DNA from: Warburgia ugandensis
Taxonomy: Eukaryota; Streptophyta; Magnoliopsida; Canellales; Canellaceae
DNA: 64,000 nucleotides
Reading direction: 5' to 3'
NCBI GenBank assembly: GCA_035236585.1
Contig: CP141132.1
Coordinates: forward strand, 21,055,945 to 21,119,944
How positions within the stretch are numbered: position 1 is the stretch's first letter; the number at the start of each line of letters is the position of its first letter. Both the position numbers and the translations under genes were made by a program. The notes beneath the pieces were generated by a model, which was not told the DNA's origin, searched no databases, and saw nothing but the letters and a program-made list of their open reading frames with translations. Below, in pieces: positions 34,871 to 51,607 of this stretch.

Positions 34871-37800
34871 TTTTAAATAAAACTCACAACTCATAAATCA
34901 TTTACAATATAGCATGCTAGTGAGGTCTATCCCATAAGGAGCTAAACTAATGTGATGCTAGTGGTCCTACTTTAAACTATCTAATCTAGCCAAAATTCAA
35001 GAGATAGTTAACCTAATCTAAAATTGGAAATTAACATATGGAATGGGAAATTATACTAAAATTAGAAACTTGCTAAAATTAAAAAATTTCCTAAAACATG
35101 CACTTTCTAAATTAAAAACTCTCTAATTTGATAATTTTTTGGAACTAAAAATTTTCTAAATTGAAATTTTCCTAAAGTGCAACTAAGCAACTTTCTTAAA
35201 GTAACTCTCCTTGACATGAAATTAGCAACTAATCTAAGGAAACATGCTTTAACAAACTACTTTCTAATCATGCACTTCTAAATAAAGTAAGTAAACTTAT
35301 AGGAAAGGAAACTTTAACAACTACAATCTAAGTAATAACATGCAAACAGACTAATCAAAATCAACACTACTAACTACTTTTCCTGATGTAAATGAATGCA
35401 ACAACTTAGATCTCAATCCTTAAAATTATTCAAAACCTTGCACACCACTTATGGATAGCATGCATGATTTCAATATAATTTGAGAATTGTTCTCCACACT
35501 TGATTAGAAAAGCCATGAAACTAATGAACTATGGATGGAAAAGCAAGTTAACACTATCCTTCAACTTCCGTCCTTCATGCCTTTAACCATGCATTCAACC
35601 TATGGATTGGATGCATGATTCCAATAGTTGGGTTGGTTTGCTTAGAACGTACCAACAACTATCTTACGTTGATCATCAAACCATGGAAGTACATGTAAAG
35701 TAAACAAAATTGCTGCATTCATCAACAAAGTAAGAATCCAGTGCATACAACAAAGTAAGATTTCATTGATCATCAATAGTTGCATACATGAATACATGAA
35801 TTGTGTAGTCAGTTTTAATGAAAATGCACCACCTTTTTCTACAACTTAAATCCAAAACTAAAGATTAAAGATGATTCCTCCTTAAATAAACTTGAAATCC
35901 AAGGGATCTCTTATGGCATATATGGAAAAACTCAAGTAAACAACGCTAAAACTCAATGGAAACTAAAACAAATAAAGTTGGAATTCAATGGAAGATAAAA
36001 GAGAGTCAAGAGGCAATGAAAGGTAAATGGAAAAACTATGGTCAAGATGACTTCCCTTGGATGTCATTTCAAGGGAAAACCAGCCTTGAATCTTAGTTTA
36101 TAAGGCAAGGAACAACAAAAGAAAGCAAGGTAGAAACTAGCATGAAAAAATTAGGGTAAACAAGGGAAGAAGCAAGGAAAACCAGCCTTGAATTGAGAAG
36201 CAACTACTCTAAGGACTAAGAGTGGAGTAACTTGGAGAGATGCTTCACCTTAGGAAAAGAATAGAACCACCCAGACAAAAGAAATCCAAAGCAAAAGGAG
36301 AAGGAGAAGGAGAAGGAGAAGGAGAAGGAGAAGGAGAAGATGATGAGCTAGGAAGAAGGAGATGTCTTTTCCCTTTTTGAAAATAGGTCTCCTCAATGCT
36401 CAGGTTTTTGCTATTTTATAAGTTTTACTCCTATTTTTTCTATGGTATCCCAATGCTAAGGTGTGGTGGGAATGAAATCAACATAATTTGGATGATTAAG
36501 ATGGTGAGTAGATAGGGTTTCAAAATAAGAAACAAGGATGGGAGGTGGCTGGACTTTAGAGGTGGAATAGGTGGGAGATTCCACCATTTTAATAAGGGGC
36601 ATCTCTCCCTTCAAAAATCATTGAAGGCTCCTCCAAATTAGGAAAGTGGGTGAGGTGATAGGGTAGGAAAGAGATGGGAAGAAGAAACGAAGGTGGGAGG
36701 AAAGTGGGGTGTAGGAAAAACTTAGGAAAGTGAGGTGAGATGGATGTTTTTGATTGGCTAATTGATTTCCTAAGGGCTTGAGATTGATTGGGTGGTTGGG
36801 ATGGGAGCTTGGTAAAGAGGAAGAGTTATGGAATGTATAGGACTCTTGAATGGAAAGTCAAATTCGTGGTGGTATTTGGTGATGTGGTGGAAAGTAAAAA
36901 AAAAAAAAAAAGCAGGAAAAAATGGAAAGCTCTCATCCTATTCGTCCATATGCCAACTTATTCTAATAATATTTTCCTTAATTATCTTCAAAATATCCCT
37001 TAAAATCTCATTGATGATCCTCTTGAATTTCATCCAATCCTAGCCTTCCATTTAGGTTAGCCTAATGGCTAACTTTGAAGGCTCCATTGTATAGGCTTCA
37101 TGGCTGACTTTGGAACCTTTCTTGTCTGGATTCGTGTCTCAATCCCTTGGCTTGAATTCCTTATCTCGCCACCTTCTCTCATGCCTTATATGGCTAAAGT
37201 GGCTATGCAAAGGTGGTGGGAATGCATGGCTTACTTCATGGGCCTACTTTGACCACCTTTAGCTCCTTTAATTGCATCCATTGCTAGTCCACAAGATAAT
37301 ATTATCCTTTGGTTTCATGTTGGATTGATGATTCTTAGGTTTTGACTCGATCTTTTGATCTTGATCTTCAATGCTCATCTTAATCAATCTCGGCAGTTGA
37401 ATCATTATCTCTCTTCCTAAATAAAAATTCTAATTAAATCTTAAAAAAATATGATTAATCACATACATACCTTAGATTAGCTTCTGTACCTACAAAATAC
37501 CAAACTTTTGTTTTATTAGGTCAAAAATAGATGTGTTACGAATTTTGGTCTAAAAACCTTAATTTACCCCTATAAGTTGTAACACATTGGTAATTAATTG
37601 GTAGTTTTTATGCAAAATTAAACACATCACACCACCAACTAGCATTTTGCTAGTCCTGAGCAAAACATACAAAAAATCATTTTATAAAAACTACTACAAA
37701 GTGCCACTTTTGTAGGTACTTACGATTGCATTTAGCACATGCAACAAGCCCTTAAACCCTTATGTTCTCCTAGTGGATGAGTTATGACTCATGAGGATTT

Positions 37801-38417
37801 GCAGTAGATACACCCACAAAATTCCCTAAGGTTGAGTCCCCTATTTTATCTCAAAGAATCTTCTTTTATTAGTACTCTACTAGTTTTTCACAACTTAATA
37901 GAGATAATTGACAATTTCACAAATTATCCACACGCTACAAACATGTTATTCTAGTTATTTCTCTTAGTGCATATATGGCCACATAAGTTTCAACTTCTAA
38001 CTAGATATGCTTAAATTCCATTGAAAATGTGGCTTGACTTAAAATCCTCACAGGTATTCTCTCATAAATGAAACTCTCAGATAAGGTACTGAACATATTT
38101 CTCTCATTATATGACCGAATTCGACAAAGCTAATGGTTCACATAAATTTCGAAGTGCTAAAGAGACAAAGGAAAGTGATCCTTAAGAGTGGATGTCATTA
38201 CTAAGAATAGTAGGGGTCTTTTATCTTAATGACTTCTTGTTATATCCTCTTTAAGGCTATGTTCTACCTAAGATCCATAGGTCTTTAAATAGGACAAAAT
38301 GTAGGCTTGGGTAGGCTTCTACCTAAGATCCATAGGTCTTTAAATCCCTCATGAACATCAAGTCCATATTCATAGTCCACTGTAGAAAGCCTTATGATGT
38401 CCCCCAATGGCTAATGC
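34871..38417. other. Non-coding, probably LTR-element DNA
   Basis: No protein-coding gene is supported. 35030-35300 is AT-rich with repeated CTAAAATTA/TTCTAAATT phrases. 36292-36340 is a (GGAGAA)n run. 36470-36900 is purine-rich. Around 37620-37680 the text ACACCACCAACTAGCATTTT and TGCTAGTCCTGAGCAAA resembles non-coding internal DNA of plant Tat/Athila-type gypsy elements read on the minus strand; this is a weak memory-based match. A 20-plus base phrase about ACCTAAGATCCATAGG occurs twice at 38265-38340. Confidence 0.4.
36292..36340. repeat. (GGAGAA)n short tandem repeat
   Basis: About eight units of a 6 bp purine repeat. Confidence 0.9.
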
Positions 38418-41656
<3,239 letters not shown>

Positions 41657-41660
41657 GATA

Positions 41661-41672
41661 TGGTATTAGAGC
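41661..41672 (+). other. Primer-binding site, initiator-Met tRNA type
   Basis: TGGTATTAGAGC matches TGGTATCAGAGC with one C to T change, four bases after the LTR end. Confidence 0.8.
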
Positions 41673-41959
41673 AAAGGTTCGAAAATAGAATAGTTTGTCT
41701 CTAAAGACTTAATATTGGTTCTTAGGGTAGAAGAACTCCAGTATAGGTTGATCAAATTATTGAATATCTTCAACTAATGAATTATAATACTTTAGGAAAC
41801 ATGTGAAAATTACAACCTTGGTGAATCTTAATCTAACCTAGATGGTCTACATCAAACTTTGGAGGGAAAAACAACAATTCTACAACAAGCAGAGAATAAT
41901 GAAAACAATAAAAAAAATAAGGCCACCAATCATAATTTCAAAGAATTTTAAAGGTTAAG

Positions 41960-42770
41960 TCCACCTTCTTTCATAAGCAGTACGACCTTGATGGAAGCTT
42001 AAAGGTGGATTATGTAGTTAGACAAAAAATTTGAGACCATGAAGTGTCCTAAAGAGGATAGAGTAGTTTTAGCAGTGTTCATGCTTGAAGTAGCAGCAAA
42101 ACACTTTAGGACAATGATCAAAAGAATAATTTAGAAAAGTGTCACTATGGAAATTTACATAGCTAATCTATGAGAAGTATTTCCCTAACACAATTAGGGA
42201 TAAGAAGGAAATCAAATTTATGGAGTTAATTCAAGAAAGTTAGATAGTAGCAAAATATGAAAATAAATTTGTAGAACCATCTAGGTTTGCACCTCATTTG
42301 GTGGATAATGAGGTACAAAAGTTGAAGAAGCTCAAGATAAGCCCATGACCAAATATTGGAGTAGAATTTTAGCTATAAAGTTAGAAAAATATAATGAGGG
42401 AGTTGATAGAGCCCAAATCATCAAAAGGGATTGCAAAGAGTTCTTCAAGATAAAGGACAAGAGACTGGCAGTCAAAAACACTACCATGTTCAAAAGGAGG
42501 CTAGAACAAAGGAATAATAATCAAAAGAAAATTGAAGTAAATGGAGAAAAGAAAATGAGCGGAAAATGCCTACATTTTGGAAGATTAAACAAAATAACAC
42601 CTTCATACTTAGAAACATGAGCTTGTTTCAAATGTAGCAAGATAGGACATTATTGCCAAGGTTGTCTTATCCAAACAGTTAGAAGCAACCAACATCACCA
42701 TAACCCAAGGCCCAAGGAAGAGTGTATGCAATTACACAATAGGATGCTCAAACATCTAAATCTGTCATAA
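41960..42770 (+). pseudogene. Ty3/gypsy gag relic with zinc knuckle
   Basis: Shifting frames give KKFETMKCPKEDRVVLAVFM, LEVAAKHFRTMIKRII, a VCTSFGG piece standing for the usual RFAPHLV region, and ILAIKLEKYNEGVDRAQIIK. This is the retrotransposon gag core. A knuckle ACFKCSKIGHYCQGC near 42610-42660 has the CX2CX4HX4C pattern (C-FK-C-SKIG-H-YCQG-C). Stops occur throughout. Gag would package the genomic RNA. Confidence 0.8.
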
Positions 42771-43300
42771 AAAGTACCCCTATATCTAAGAGTGTTGTTA
42801 AAGTTTTAATCAATCTTGGATCTACAAATTCATTTGTATCTCCAAACTTTACATGCAACTTTGAGAAAGAATTAGAACCTTTAGGATTTGATCTCAAGTA
42901 GTCACATTGGAGACTTCTTAACCATAGATCAAATACCCAAAGGTTGCATGATTAAGATCGGAGATAAGGTATTGCTAGTAGATGTTAATATTCTAGAAAT
43001 ACAAGACCTTGACATCATCCTTGGTATGGATTGGTTGCCTACTTATCATACAAGTGTTGATTATTTCAACAAAATAGTTACATTTAATACACCCAATCAG
43101 TTGATATTTTGGTTTGACACAATTAAGAAAATCTCACCAATAGGCATTAGTTCCTGATTGTCTTCTTAGAAAAGGCTATAAGTGTTTCTTTTCTTACAAG
43201 TTGAACAAATCAAAGGATAACCCAAGTATAGTCAATATTTCGCAAGTCAAATAATTCCCTCTTCTTTTTTTTCAAAGATTTATCAGGGTTACCACTTGAA
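42771..43300 (+). pseudogene. Ty3/gypsy protease relic
   Basis: The frame reads VVKVLINLGSTNSFVSPNF. The active-site triad expected as DTG/DSG is NLGS, so the catalytic Asp is lost. Later LDIILGMDWLPTYHTSVDYF and NKIVTF are the conserved C-terminal marks of gypsy protease. A stop lies near 42898. Confidence 0.8.
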
Positions 43301-44110
43301 AGAGAAGTTGTGTTTAGTATTGAACTAATCCTTGAAACTAACTCTATTTCTAAGGCTCCTTATCATACAACACCAGCTAAATTAAAGGAGCTTATGGGAC
43401 AATTAGAAGAATTGTTTAACCTAAGATTCATTCTACCTAGTGTCTTAATATGGAATGCATTATTACTATTCACTAAAAAGAAAGATGTGTCAATGCGTAT
43501 GTGTACTAACTATAGCCAATTGAACTAAGTGACTATAGACGATTAATTACCCATTGCCTTAGAATTAATGATTTGTTAGATCAATTGCAAGGAGTAAAAG
43601 TATTCTCAAAGATGGACCCTAGATCTAGCTATCATCAACTTAGAATCAAAGATGAGGATATTGCTAAAACAACTTTTAGAACAAGATATGGCCATTACAA
43701 ATTTCTAGTTACCCCTTCTAGAATAAAAAATGCTTTAGTAACTTTTATGAACCTAATGAATAGAATCTTCAAGCCATTCTTAGACAAGTTTGTCATTATT
43801 TCACTTTTGACATCTTGGTCTACTCTCATAACCATGAGGACCATGTACAACACTTGAGAATCCTTTTACAAGTGTTGGGAGAGCTTAAGTTGTATGCTAA
43901 GCTGAACAAATGTGAGTTTTGGCTGGAGAAAGTCACATGTATGGGACATGTAATTTCAAAGGAAAGCATATCTATTAATCTGACCAAGGTAGAAGTAGTG
44001 ACAAAATGGGAAAGGCCAACAAATGTGATAGAAATTTTAAGTTTCTTAGGTTTATCTGGATATTATAGAAGATTTGTTAAGAATTATCTAATTTTGCAAA
44101 TCCTTTAACA
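43301..44110 (+). pseudogene. Ty3/gypsy reverse transcriptase relic
   Basis: Frames carry [48 protein letters not shown], then [40 protein letters not shown], and after a frameshift near 43800 [36 protein letters not shown] and LSFLGLSGYYRRFVKNY. The YIDDILVYS catalytic region is broken at the frameshift, reading FDILVYS in one frame. This is a chromovirus-type RT; inactive. Confidence 0.85.
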
Positions 44111-44640
44111 AAATTGACTTAGAAGAATGTCAAATTCATTTGGAATGAAGAATGTGAAAAGAGTTTTTAGGAATTAAAATCTCAGTTGACGTTAGCACCT
44201 ACTTTGATTATCCTTGATGGAAAAGGGGGATTTGTAATTTATTGTGATACTTTGAGAAAAGGTCTAGGATGCATATTAATGCAGCATGGGAAAGTGATAG
44301 CTTAAGCATTGAGACAATTAAAGAACTATGAATAGAATTATATTATCCTACTCACGATCTAAAACTAGCAGCAATAGTGTTTGCACTAAAGATTTGGAGA
44401 CATTACTTATACTGTTAATAGTTTGAAGTACATACAAATCATAACATTTTAAAATATATGTTCATTCGAAAAGAATTAAACTTGAGGCAAAGAAGATGAA
44501 GACTTTCTAAAGGATTATGACTTCTCCATATGTTATCATCCAAGTAAAGATAATTTAGTAGTAGATGCATTAAGTAAGATTCTTAGCCCATATGATGTTG
44601 CAAGGATGGCAATAGTTAGAAAAGGCTAGAAACTAGAATC
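44111..44640 (+). pseudogene. Ty3/gypsy RNase H relic
   Basis: It follows RT directly. Pieces such as FIWNEECEKSF and LTLAPTLIILDGKGGFVIYC-like text, then GCILMQHGKVIA and DFSICYHPSKDNLVVDALS, match the gypsy RNase H order, with several stops. Confidence 0.7.
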
Positions 44641-45950
44641 TAGTTGTTAGAAGAGAAACTTTGAAATGATCCTTGCTAATCTAAGAGCTGAACCAATTTT
44701 AGTTCAAAGGATTAAGGATGCTCAAAATAGAGATACCTATTTGCTAGGTGTTATAAGGAAAACAAACCAAAATTTGAAATTGGAAAGCATGATGTGTTGA
44801 GGTTTAAAGGAAGATTGTGTGTTTCAAAAAATCTAGATTTGAAGAAACAGTTGCTAAAAGAATCTCATCACTTCAAGTATATAGTACATTCAGGTAGTAC
44901 CAAAATGTATCATGATTTGAAAAATGGGTGCAAGTGGAATAACATGAAAATGGAGATTGCTCAGTTAATATCTAAGTGTTTAGTGAGTCAACAAGTTAAG
45001 ACAGAACATCAAAAGTCTATAGGTACACTACAAGCATTGCCAATTCCAAAATGGAAGTGGGAATATCTCATTATGGATCTTGTCACTTGATTACCAAGAA
45101 CCCAAAATAACATTCATATTATGTGGGTGATTGTAGTCAGATTAACCAAATCATCTCACTTTTTGGCTATTCGAATGATGACTCCTTATATTAATTAGCC
45201 AACTCTACATTTGAGAAATAGTGAGATTACATGAAATACGAGTGATCATTGTGTCAAATTAAGATTCAAGATTTGCATCTCGGTTTTGGAAAAAGCCTAT
45301 AAGAAGCAATGGGTACCAAACTACATTTTAGTATAGCATTTCACCCTTAAGCAAACAAACAGTAAAAGAGGACTATTCAAATACTACAATATATGCTAAG
45401 GGTATGCATTATGGACTTGGGAGGCAACTAGGATGATCACTTGCCTTTAGTAGAGTGCTTATAATAATTATTACTAGTCCAATATTTAAATGGCTCCTTA
45501 TGAAGCTTTATATGTAAGAAACTACAGGTCACCTATGTTGGGATGAGGTGGGTGAAAGGAGTTTACTTGGACCAAAGTTAGTTGAACAGACTAGTGACAA
45601 AATCAAATTGATTCGCAAAGACTCAAAATAGCACAAAGTAGACAAAAGAGTTATGCAGATAACCATTGGAGAAGATTGGAGTTCAAAGTGGGAGATCATG
45701 TGTTTCGAAAAGTATCACCAACCAAAGGAGTGATGAGGTTTGATAAACGAGGAAAACTAAGTCCAAGATTTATATGACCTTTTGAAATCCTAGAAAGAAT
45801 CGAAGATATAGCACAAAGAGTGGCTTTACCTCCAAGGATGTTAATGATTTAGAATGTTTTTCACATATCAATACTCAGGAGATATGAAGCAGACCCATCT
45901 CAAGTTTTGGATTTTGAGCATATACAAATTAGGGATGATTTAACATACAT
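44641..45950 (+). pseudogene. Ty3/gypsy integrase relic
   Basis: The frame 44794-45090 carries the zinc-binding H2C2 segment: KESHHFKYIVHSGSTKMYHD, then ISKCLVSQQVKTEHQKSIGT. The second Cys of CxxC is Ser. It continues LPIPKWKWEYLIMDLVT into a decayed core. The C-terminal part at about 45660-45900 reads KVGDHVFRKVSPTKGVMRFD, KLSPRFI and PFEILERI; a stop replaces Gly in the GPF motif. HISILRRYEADPSQVLDFEH is also typical. Confidence 0.8.
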
Positions 45951-46134
45951 GAATGGCCTATTTGGGTTATAGATTAGAAGGAGCAAATATTGAGAACAAA
46001 AGTGATCCCATTAGTGAAAGTTTTATGGCAACATTATTTTATAGAGGAAGCTACCTAGGAATGAGAAGACAAGGTCAAGGAAAAGTATACCCACTTATTT
46101 CAATAATAAGGTATGCAAATTTAGAGGAGAGAGA
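45951..46134 (+). pseudogene. Chromodomain-like tail of the gypsy integrase
   Basis: With one frame the text reads KEQILRTKVIPLVKVLWQHY, then FIEEAT and a KEKYTHLF-like end. This is the chromodomain-like tail that targets chromoviruses to chromatin. Trp codons are replaced by stops at one or two positions. The 3' LTR starts right after it, as in full-length elements. Confidence 0.7.
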
Positions 46135-47030
46135 TGTAATAACCTAGTTTTCTACAAAATAATTTACATGGAAATGTTGGTTAAATTAGATAATTTACAA
46201 TTGAATACATTGTATAGAAAAACATACCTAAAAATAATAAAATAAATTACACATATGAAGTAAATATGTCTTTTACTAAATTGTTAGTTAAGTTAATAGT
46301 TAGTCTAACTAATTGGTTAATTAATTTAGAAGAGGTTCAAAGTTAAGAGATAAATTCATTAAGATGATGTATTAATGAACTAAGATTCGCTAAATCTAGT
46401 TAGACTCAAATAGGTATAATACATTTAAATACAAATTATACATTAATTTAATGGAAAAACATGTTTTATCCTAATAACCATTTAAATCAAAAAAAAAAAT
46501 TAGTCATGACTACAATTTTGATGACCTTTTCTATGTTTTTAATTGAATCATAACCATGGGGATCAAATTTGGAAACATTCATTCTAATTTATATCTAAAA
46601 TATCTAAATCCAATTCACATCTTAAATCAAAATTACGATTAGATCTATATAATTTTTTAACAAATTTAAATGATCAATCAAGTACAAGTATGAAACATGT
46701 GAGTCAATTGAATATAGATCTAAAAATTAAGTCCAAATCTACATGTTTTAAACCAAAATTAGAAAAACTAGATCTATAATGTTCAAATCCCATAAAAATT
46801 AGATCTTGACATTCCATTGTATTAACTACAAATCTAAAATGTTCAAATTATTATTCAAAATATATGTAACATTCCAAAAGTTTAAGATAGATATGAACAT
46901 CAATTGATTAGATTTGAAACATTTATTCTTTTATATTAGATCTAGAAATCAATAACCATTAAATATTAGATCTAAAAATTCATTTTGATTTAGTAGCAGA
47001 TCTAAAGTGTGTATACTATTTTCCCTACGA
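46135..47030 (+). mobile_element. 3' LTR of the chromovirus, truncated
   Basis: It starts TGTAATAACCTAG and follows the 5' LTR from 38418 through matching blocks such as TTGAATACATTGTATAGAAAA and CATTTTGATTTAGTAGCAG. Similarity ends near 47030, about 890 bp in, just before the position of the CT run in the 5' copy. The remaining 2.3 kb are missing. Confidence 0.75.
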
Positions 47031-47725
<695 letters not shown>

Positions 47726-47859
47726 CTATAGATGTGTGTAGTTGAAAGTTTCCTTGGGATCGACATGGAAGCTTCATGTGTCATAAATTGTTCTTGTTCA
47801 AGCTTTTATTCTTCTCAAGCTTTTGACTCATATTTTCATAAGAGAAAGGGTAGAAGGTA

Positions 47860-49285
47860 AACAAAATAGCAAATATTATTAAGAGAAAGTCAAAGGGAAT
47901 AAAACATGCTATTGAGTACAACACTAAGAGGCAAGAGATAAGTGCTTATGTAGCCCCCTGTATCGGTTACCTTTGCTATACAATAAGGAGCATGGTGTGT
48001 ATTACTTGTGATGATTGGAGACATTTGTCACCAACATCCAAAGATTCAATATGAGAGATGATGAAGTATATAAATGCTCTGTAATGCAGCACATACCTTA
48101 ATTATCTCTTTATTTCCAAATAGAGTAACGTCTTTGTTTCTATTGTAGTATGTCTTTGATGTATCTGATGACAAGAAGAAACATGCTTTGCTAAAAGTTG
48201 GTAAACAACAAAGAAAATGTAAAAGCTACCTTGCTAGCAACTACATATATCCATTTGTAGATAATTCTTCAAGGTTGTATAAAGTTCTTCACCTATATTC
48301 CAACATCATTGACCAAGACGCATGGAATGGATTTATATAGTGTCTCTTGTGTCCTGAATTTGAGGTATGTAATAAACAAAGGTTTGATTAAATTAATTAT
48401 AACCTATTTTTATGCTTAATTGGCTTTCATTATATCAAATGGAGGTAAATAGTGCTCAAGGAAGAAACGTGTGAGTGATCAATCATATGCAGCACTACCT
48501 CCCTCGGTTTGGCTATGCTAGGTTGGAAGAATAACAAGTAAGTATTTGTGAGAGTTCCTTTCTTTCTTATTATACCCTAGTTATATCCATTGCCTAACTT
48601 TAGTGTCTCTCTTGATAGCAAAGGAAAGTTGGGATTATGCATCCCATTAACCACATCATCCTATGGAAAATGGTGCATTTGGAGGGGCATAAAGCCCAAA
48701 CCTACAAAAACAAAGTTGTTGCACAAGTTGTTTCAAGAATAGTCAGTGTTTGCTTGGGTCTACCCTTAAATTTTTTGAAATTATATATAACTATAGATTA
48801 ATTAATGAAATTGATCATATTCATATAAATTGTATAGGAAGAGTTGGCCAAAGAAACCAAATCTACAAGGACTCTAAGCAACAATGCTACAAAAGACGAC
48901 ATCCTATATAGGGCTTTAAATAATAAGGAAGAACATCTTGGCTGAGTAAGGGCCCAAGGGCGTGGTACTATTCTTGCCATATCCATTTTTTGTTAAGCTA
49001 AAGTTGATGATAAGGAGAAGTATGACCTTATAAAAGCGAAACTCCAAGCAAAGATGTACGAGCAATTAAAGCTGGATAAAATGGGGAGATAAAAAATATG
49101 AGAGGTCAAGAGCTAACTCCTACTGCCCTAAACCTCAGTCACATGTTAGATGCAATTCTCCTACTCAAGAAGATGAAGAAGAGCCACATTCCCCTTTTGA
49201 ATAAGAAAATTCAATCAAGGAGGTATATGTGACGAACACATGTTTACATTTTTATTATTCAATTAATTGTCCTAACTCATCCATT
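47860..49285 (+). pseudogene. CACTA (En/Spm) transposon protein relic, part 1
   Basis: Shifting frames match the plant En/Spm-type transposase_24 (PTTA) protein. KGIKHAIEYNTKRQEISAYV and CITCDDWRHLSPTSKDSI form the N-terminal block. RKCKSYLASNYIYPF follows, then DQDAWNGFI and CPEFE. A KVVAQVVSRI-like piece lies near 48720. Finally ATKDDILYRALNNKEEHLG and RAQGRGTI correspond to the family pattern of an ALGxxEHPGRVRG motif. Stops and frameshifts are common, and intron-like gaps are possible. These proteins bind subterminal repeats or assist transposition. A solo LTR interrupts the element at 49291. Confidence 0.65.
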
Positions 49286-49290
49286 CTTAT
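49286..49290. repeat. Left target duplication CTTAT
   Basis: CTTAT here and at 52047-52051 flank the solo LTR exactly. Confidence 0.85.
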
Positions 49291-49707
49291 TGTAATGACC
49301 CCAATTTTTGTAACATTAAAAGCCCATAAAAAGTTCAGTTTTAAAGATAAGGGCATTTTGGTCATTTCACTAGTTTTCTTGACTAAACCCAGGAATTTGG
49401 TACTAAAAGTGATTCCATTAGATGCGTCTCGGAAAAAGGAATCCAACGAGACCAAAATCACCCAAAACGGAGTTAAAATGAGCAAGATATGGCCCTTTGA
49501 AGTTCAGGGGCAAAATTATAAATTTTACAAAAACGACTTAACCTGAAAAACACAGGTGCCCGTTTTGATACGGGCACCCCGTCGTCTTCAACCTCCTAGA
49601 GGTTTCTGGAACGGCGGTGTTTCAAGAAGAAACCACCGCCATTCCAGAGGATTCCCCACCGCCATTCAAAGGCGGTTAGAAACCCTCCAGAACCCTCTTT
49701 AAAAGCC

Positions 49708-49719
49708 CTATAAATAGAG
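49708..49719 (+). promoter_or_regulatory. LTR TATA box, copy 2
   Basis: CTATAAATAGAG, same setting as in copy 1. Confidence 0.65.
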
Positions 49720-50983
49720 CTCTTGGGTGCCTCTAATGGCAGCCCAAAACATGGGAGAAAACCCGTTGAGGAGCAACGACCTAGAGGAGAAAACATGGAG
49801 AGAAAAACAACCACGAAGCAGGTACGCACAAAAAATCCCAAACCCATCTCACCCACAGTCCTAGGCTCGGTTTCCCTAGGTTTTTGCATGAAAAACTATG
49901 GAGAATAGGCCTCTAGGGAGCCACCAAGGACCCTGGGACGTCCCCAGGGCCGCACTGGTTCCTCAGGGACGAACCAGGGCATCCCAAGGACGCCCCGGTC
50001 CCCCAACAACGGACACGGCCCGCTCCAGACGAGACGCGTCGAACGCATCTGAGAAGAAAACCACGGACGCGCCCGCTAAAGAGGAAGACGGCTGAGAAAG
50101 TATCACACGTCTGCAGACGCGCCCGCTGAGGCGCGCCGCAGACGCGCAATGTACTAGCGAAGCATTGTTTTTTGGTTGTTAAGGAAGCCAGGGCGCATGA
50201 CGCTGACGCGCAGCGCCCTAGCATTCCGACTTTTTTGTCTTTAAGACTCTATGTACATACAATATTAAAACGCTTATAACTTGAGATCTAGAGCTTCGAT
50301 TGAGGCGCCGCAAAAGGCATTGTGTCCGTATCGACGAAGCTGACACATCCAAATCATAAAATCCATGATCAAGGCCCAATCAAAGTAGGGCATGACCCTT
50401 AGAATAGGATGGTGGCGCGTGACCACTAGAACTTTGGAAAACTGAGAATACCAAGGCCTAATTAGGACCTTAGGACACCCATAGGCATAGGGATGGACCC
50501 CTAATGCCTAAGTAATAAGACCCAACTGCTCTAAACCCATCAAAGATAGGTTAAACTAACCTTGAGTCCCCAAACCATGTTCAGGAGCGTACGAGGACAA
50601 GAAGGTTATCGCGACCTAGTCAGGTAGGTGCTCTATCACTATTAGATTCTTTTAAAAGAACTATTGTTATTTGAGAACATATGTTTTAAATATATGACTT
50701 GATTTACATAACTTAATTCAGCATGCATGATAAATGCTTTGTACATAGCCATGTTTTGATATACATTATGCACATATATGTTTTGCAAACAAGTGCATAC
50801 ATTGCATGATTTAAGTACTTGCAAAGATTGCATGTCCTTGAGGGTTGCCAAAAGACGCTGGAGTGCCGAGGGCCAGGTAGTTGTGAGGGACCCAAAGAGG
50901 ACAGGTTTTGAAAAATACATTGTGCATGTATTGCCAAGACATGTGCTACATGCATAGGTTGCATGATAAGTGTAGCCTTGACC

Positions 50984-51039
50984 GATGAGGGCAAGCTGAT
51001 GAGGGCGGGCCGACGAGGGTGGGCCAATGAGGGCGGGCC
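50984..51039. repeat. 14 bp x 4 tandem repeat in the solo LTR
   Basis: Units GATGAGGGCAAGCT, GATGAGGGCGGGCC, GACGAGGGTGGGCC and AATGAGGGCGGGCC. Copy 1 of the LTR lacks it. Confidence 0.8.
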
Positions 51040-51588
51040 AGAGAGAGCTGACAAGGCTTCTAGGCTGGCAGGCTTCTAGGCAGGGTTATGACTTTGAATG
51101 CAATACTAGCGTGAGCAGATTTTATGCATTTCATGCATGTTTTGCAACCGATTTCATAAATTGCATGATTTACGACGAAGAAGTGTCATATGCCCCGTGG
51201 AGGTATATGATCCTGTGTCCCTAGGTACTCGAGGACCACACAGCGGTGAGGTCGTGGGCATAGTGGGACCCTATGGTTTCGTGGATTTATGTGCATTGCA
51301 TATGGCATGATATACGGTTGGTCGACCATACCATGATAGATATCCATTGGTTGAATTCCATGAAGCATCTAATGCATATCATGATGTTATGACATATTTT
51401 TATGATTATGATGTATGATACTTTCGACTTGGATTATGATATTTCTTTAAGTCGTCAGTATTTCGGTTTGGCAGTGGCTTTTAATATCAATATTGAAAGT
51501 GATTATTCGTACAACATGCATATGTTTTTATGAGCACATGATTTTAAAGATCGCATGCATTATAAAACTAATAGTGATAGACTCCTAC

Positions 51589-51607
51589 TGAGTATATTAT
51601 ATACTCA
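51589..51607 (+). repeat. LTR palindrome, copy 2
   Basis: TGAGTATA and TATACTCA around TTA. Confidence 0.75.

Noticed and set aside
49596..50224. Frames of about 100 codons in the second LTR
   Set aside because: Same reason as for the first copy; the equivalent frames differ between copies.
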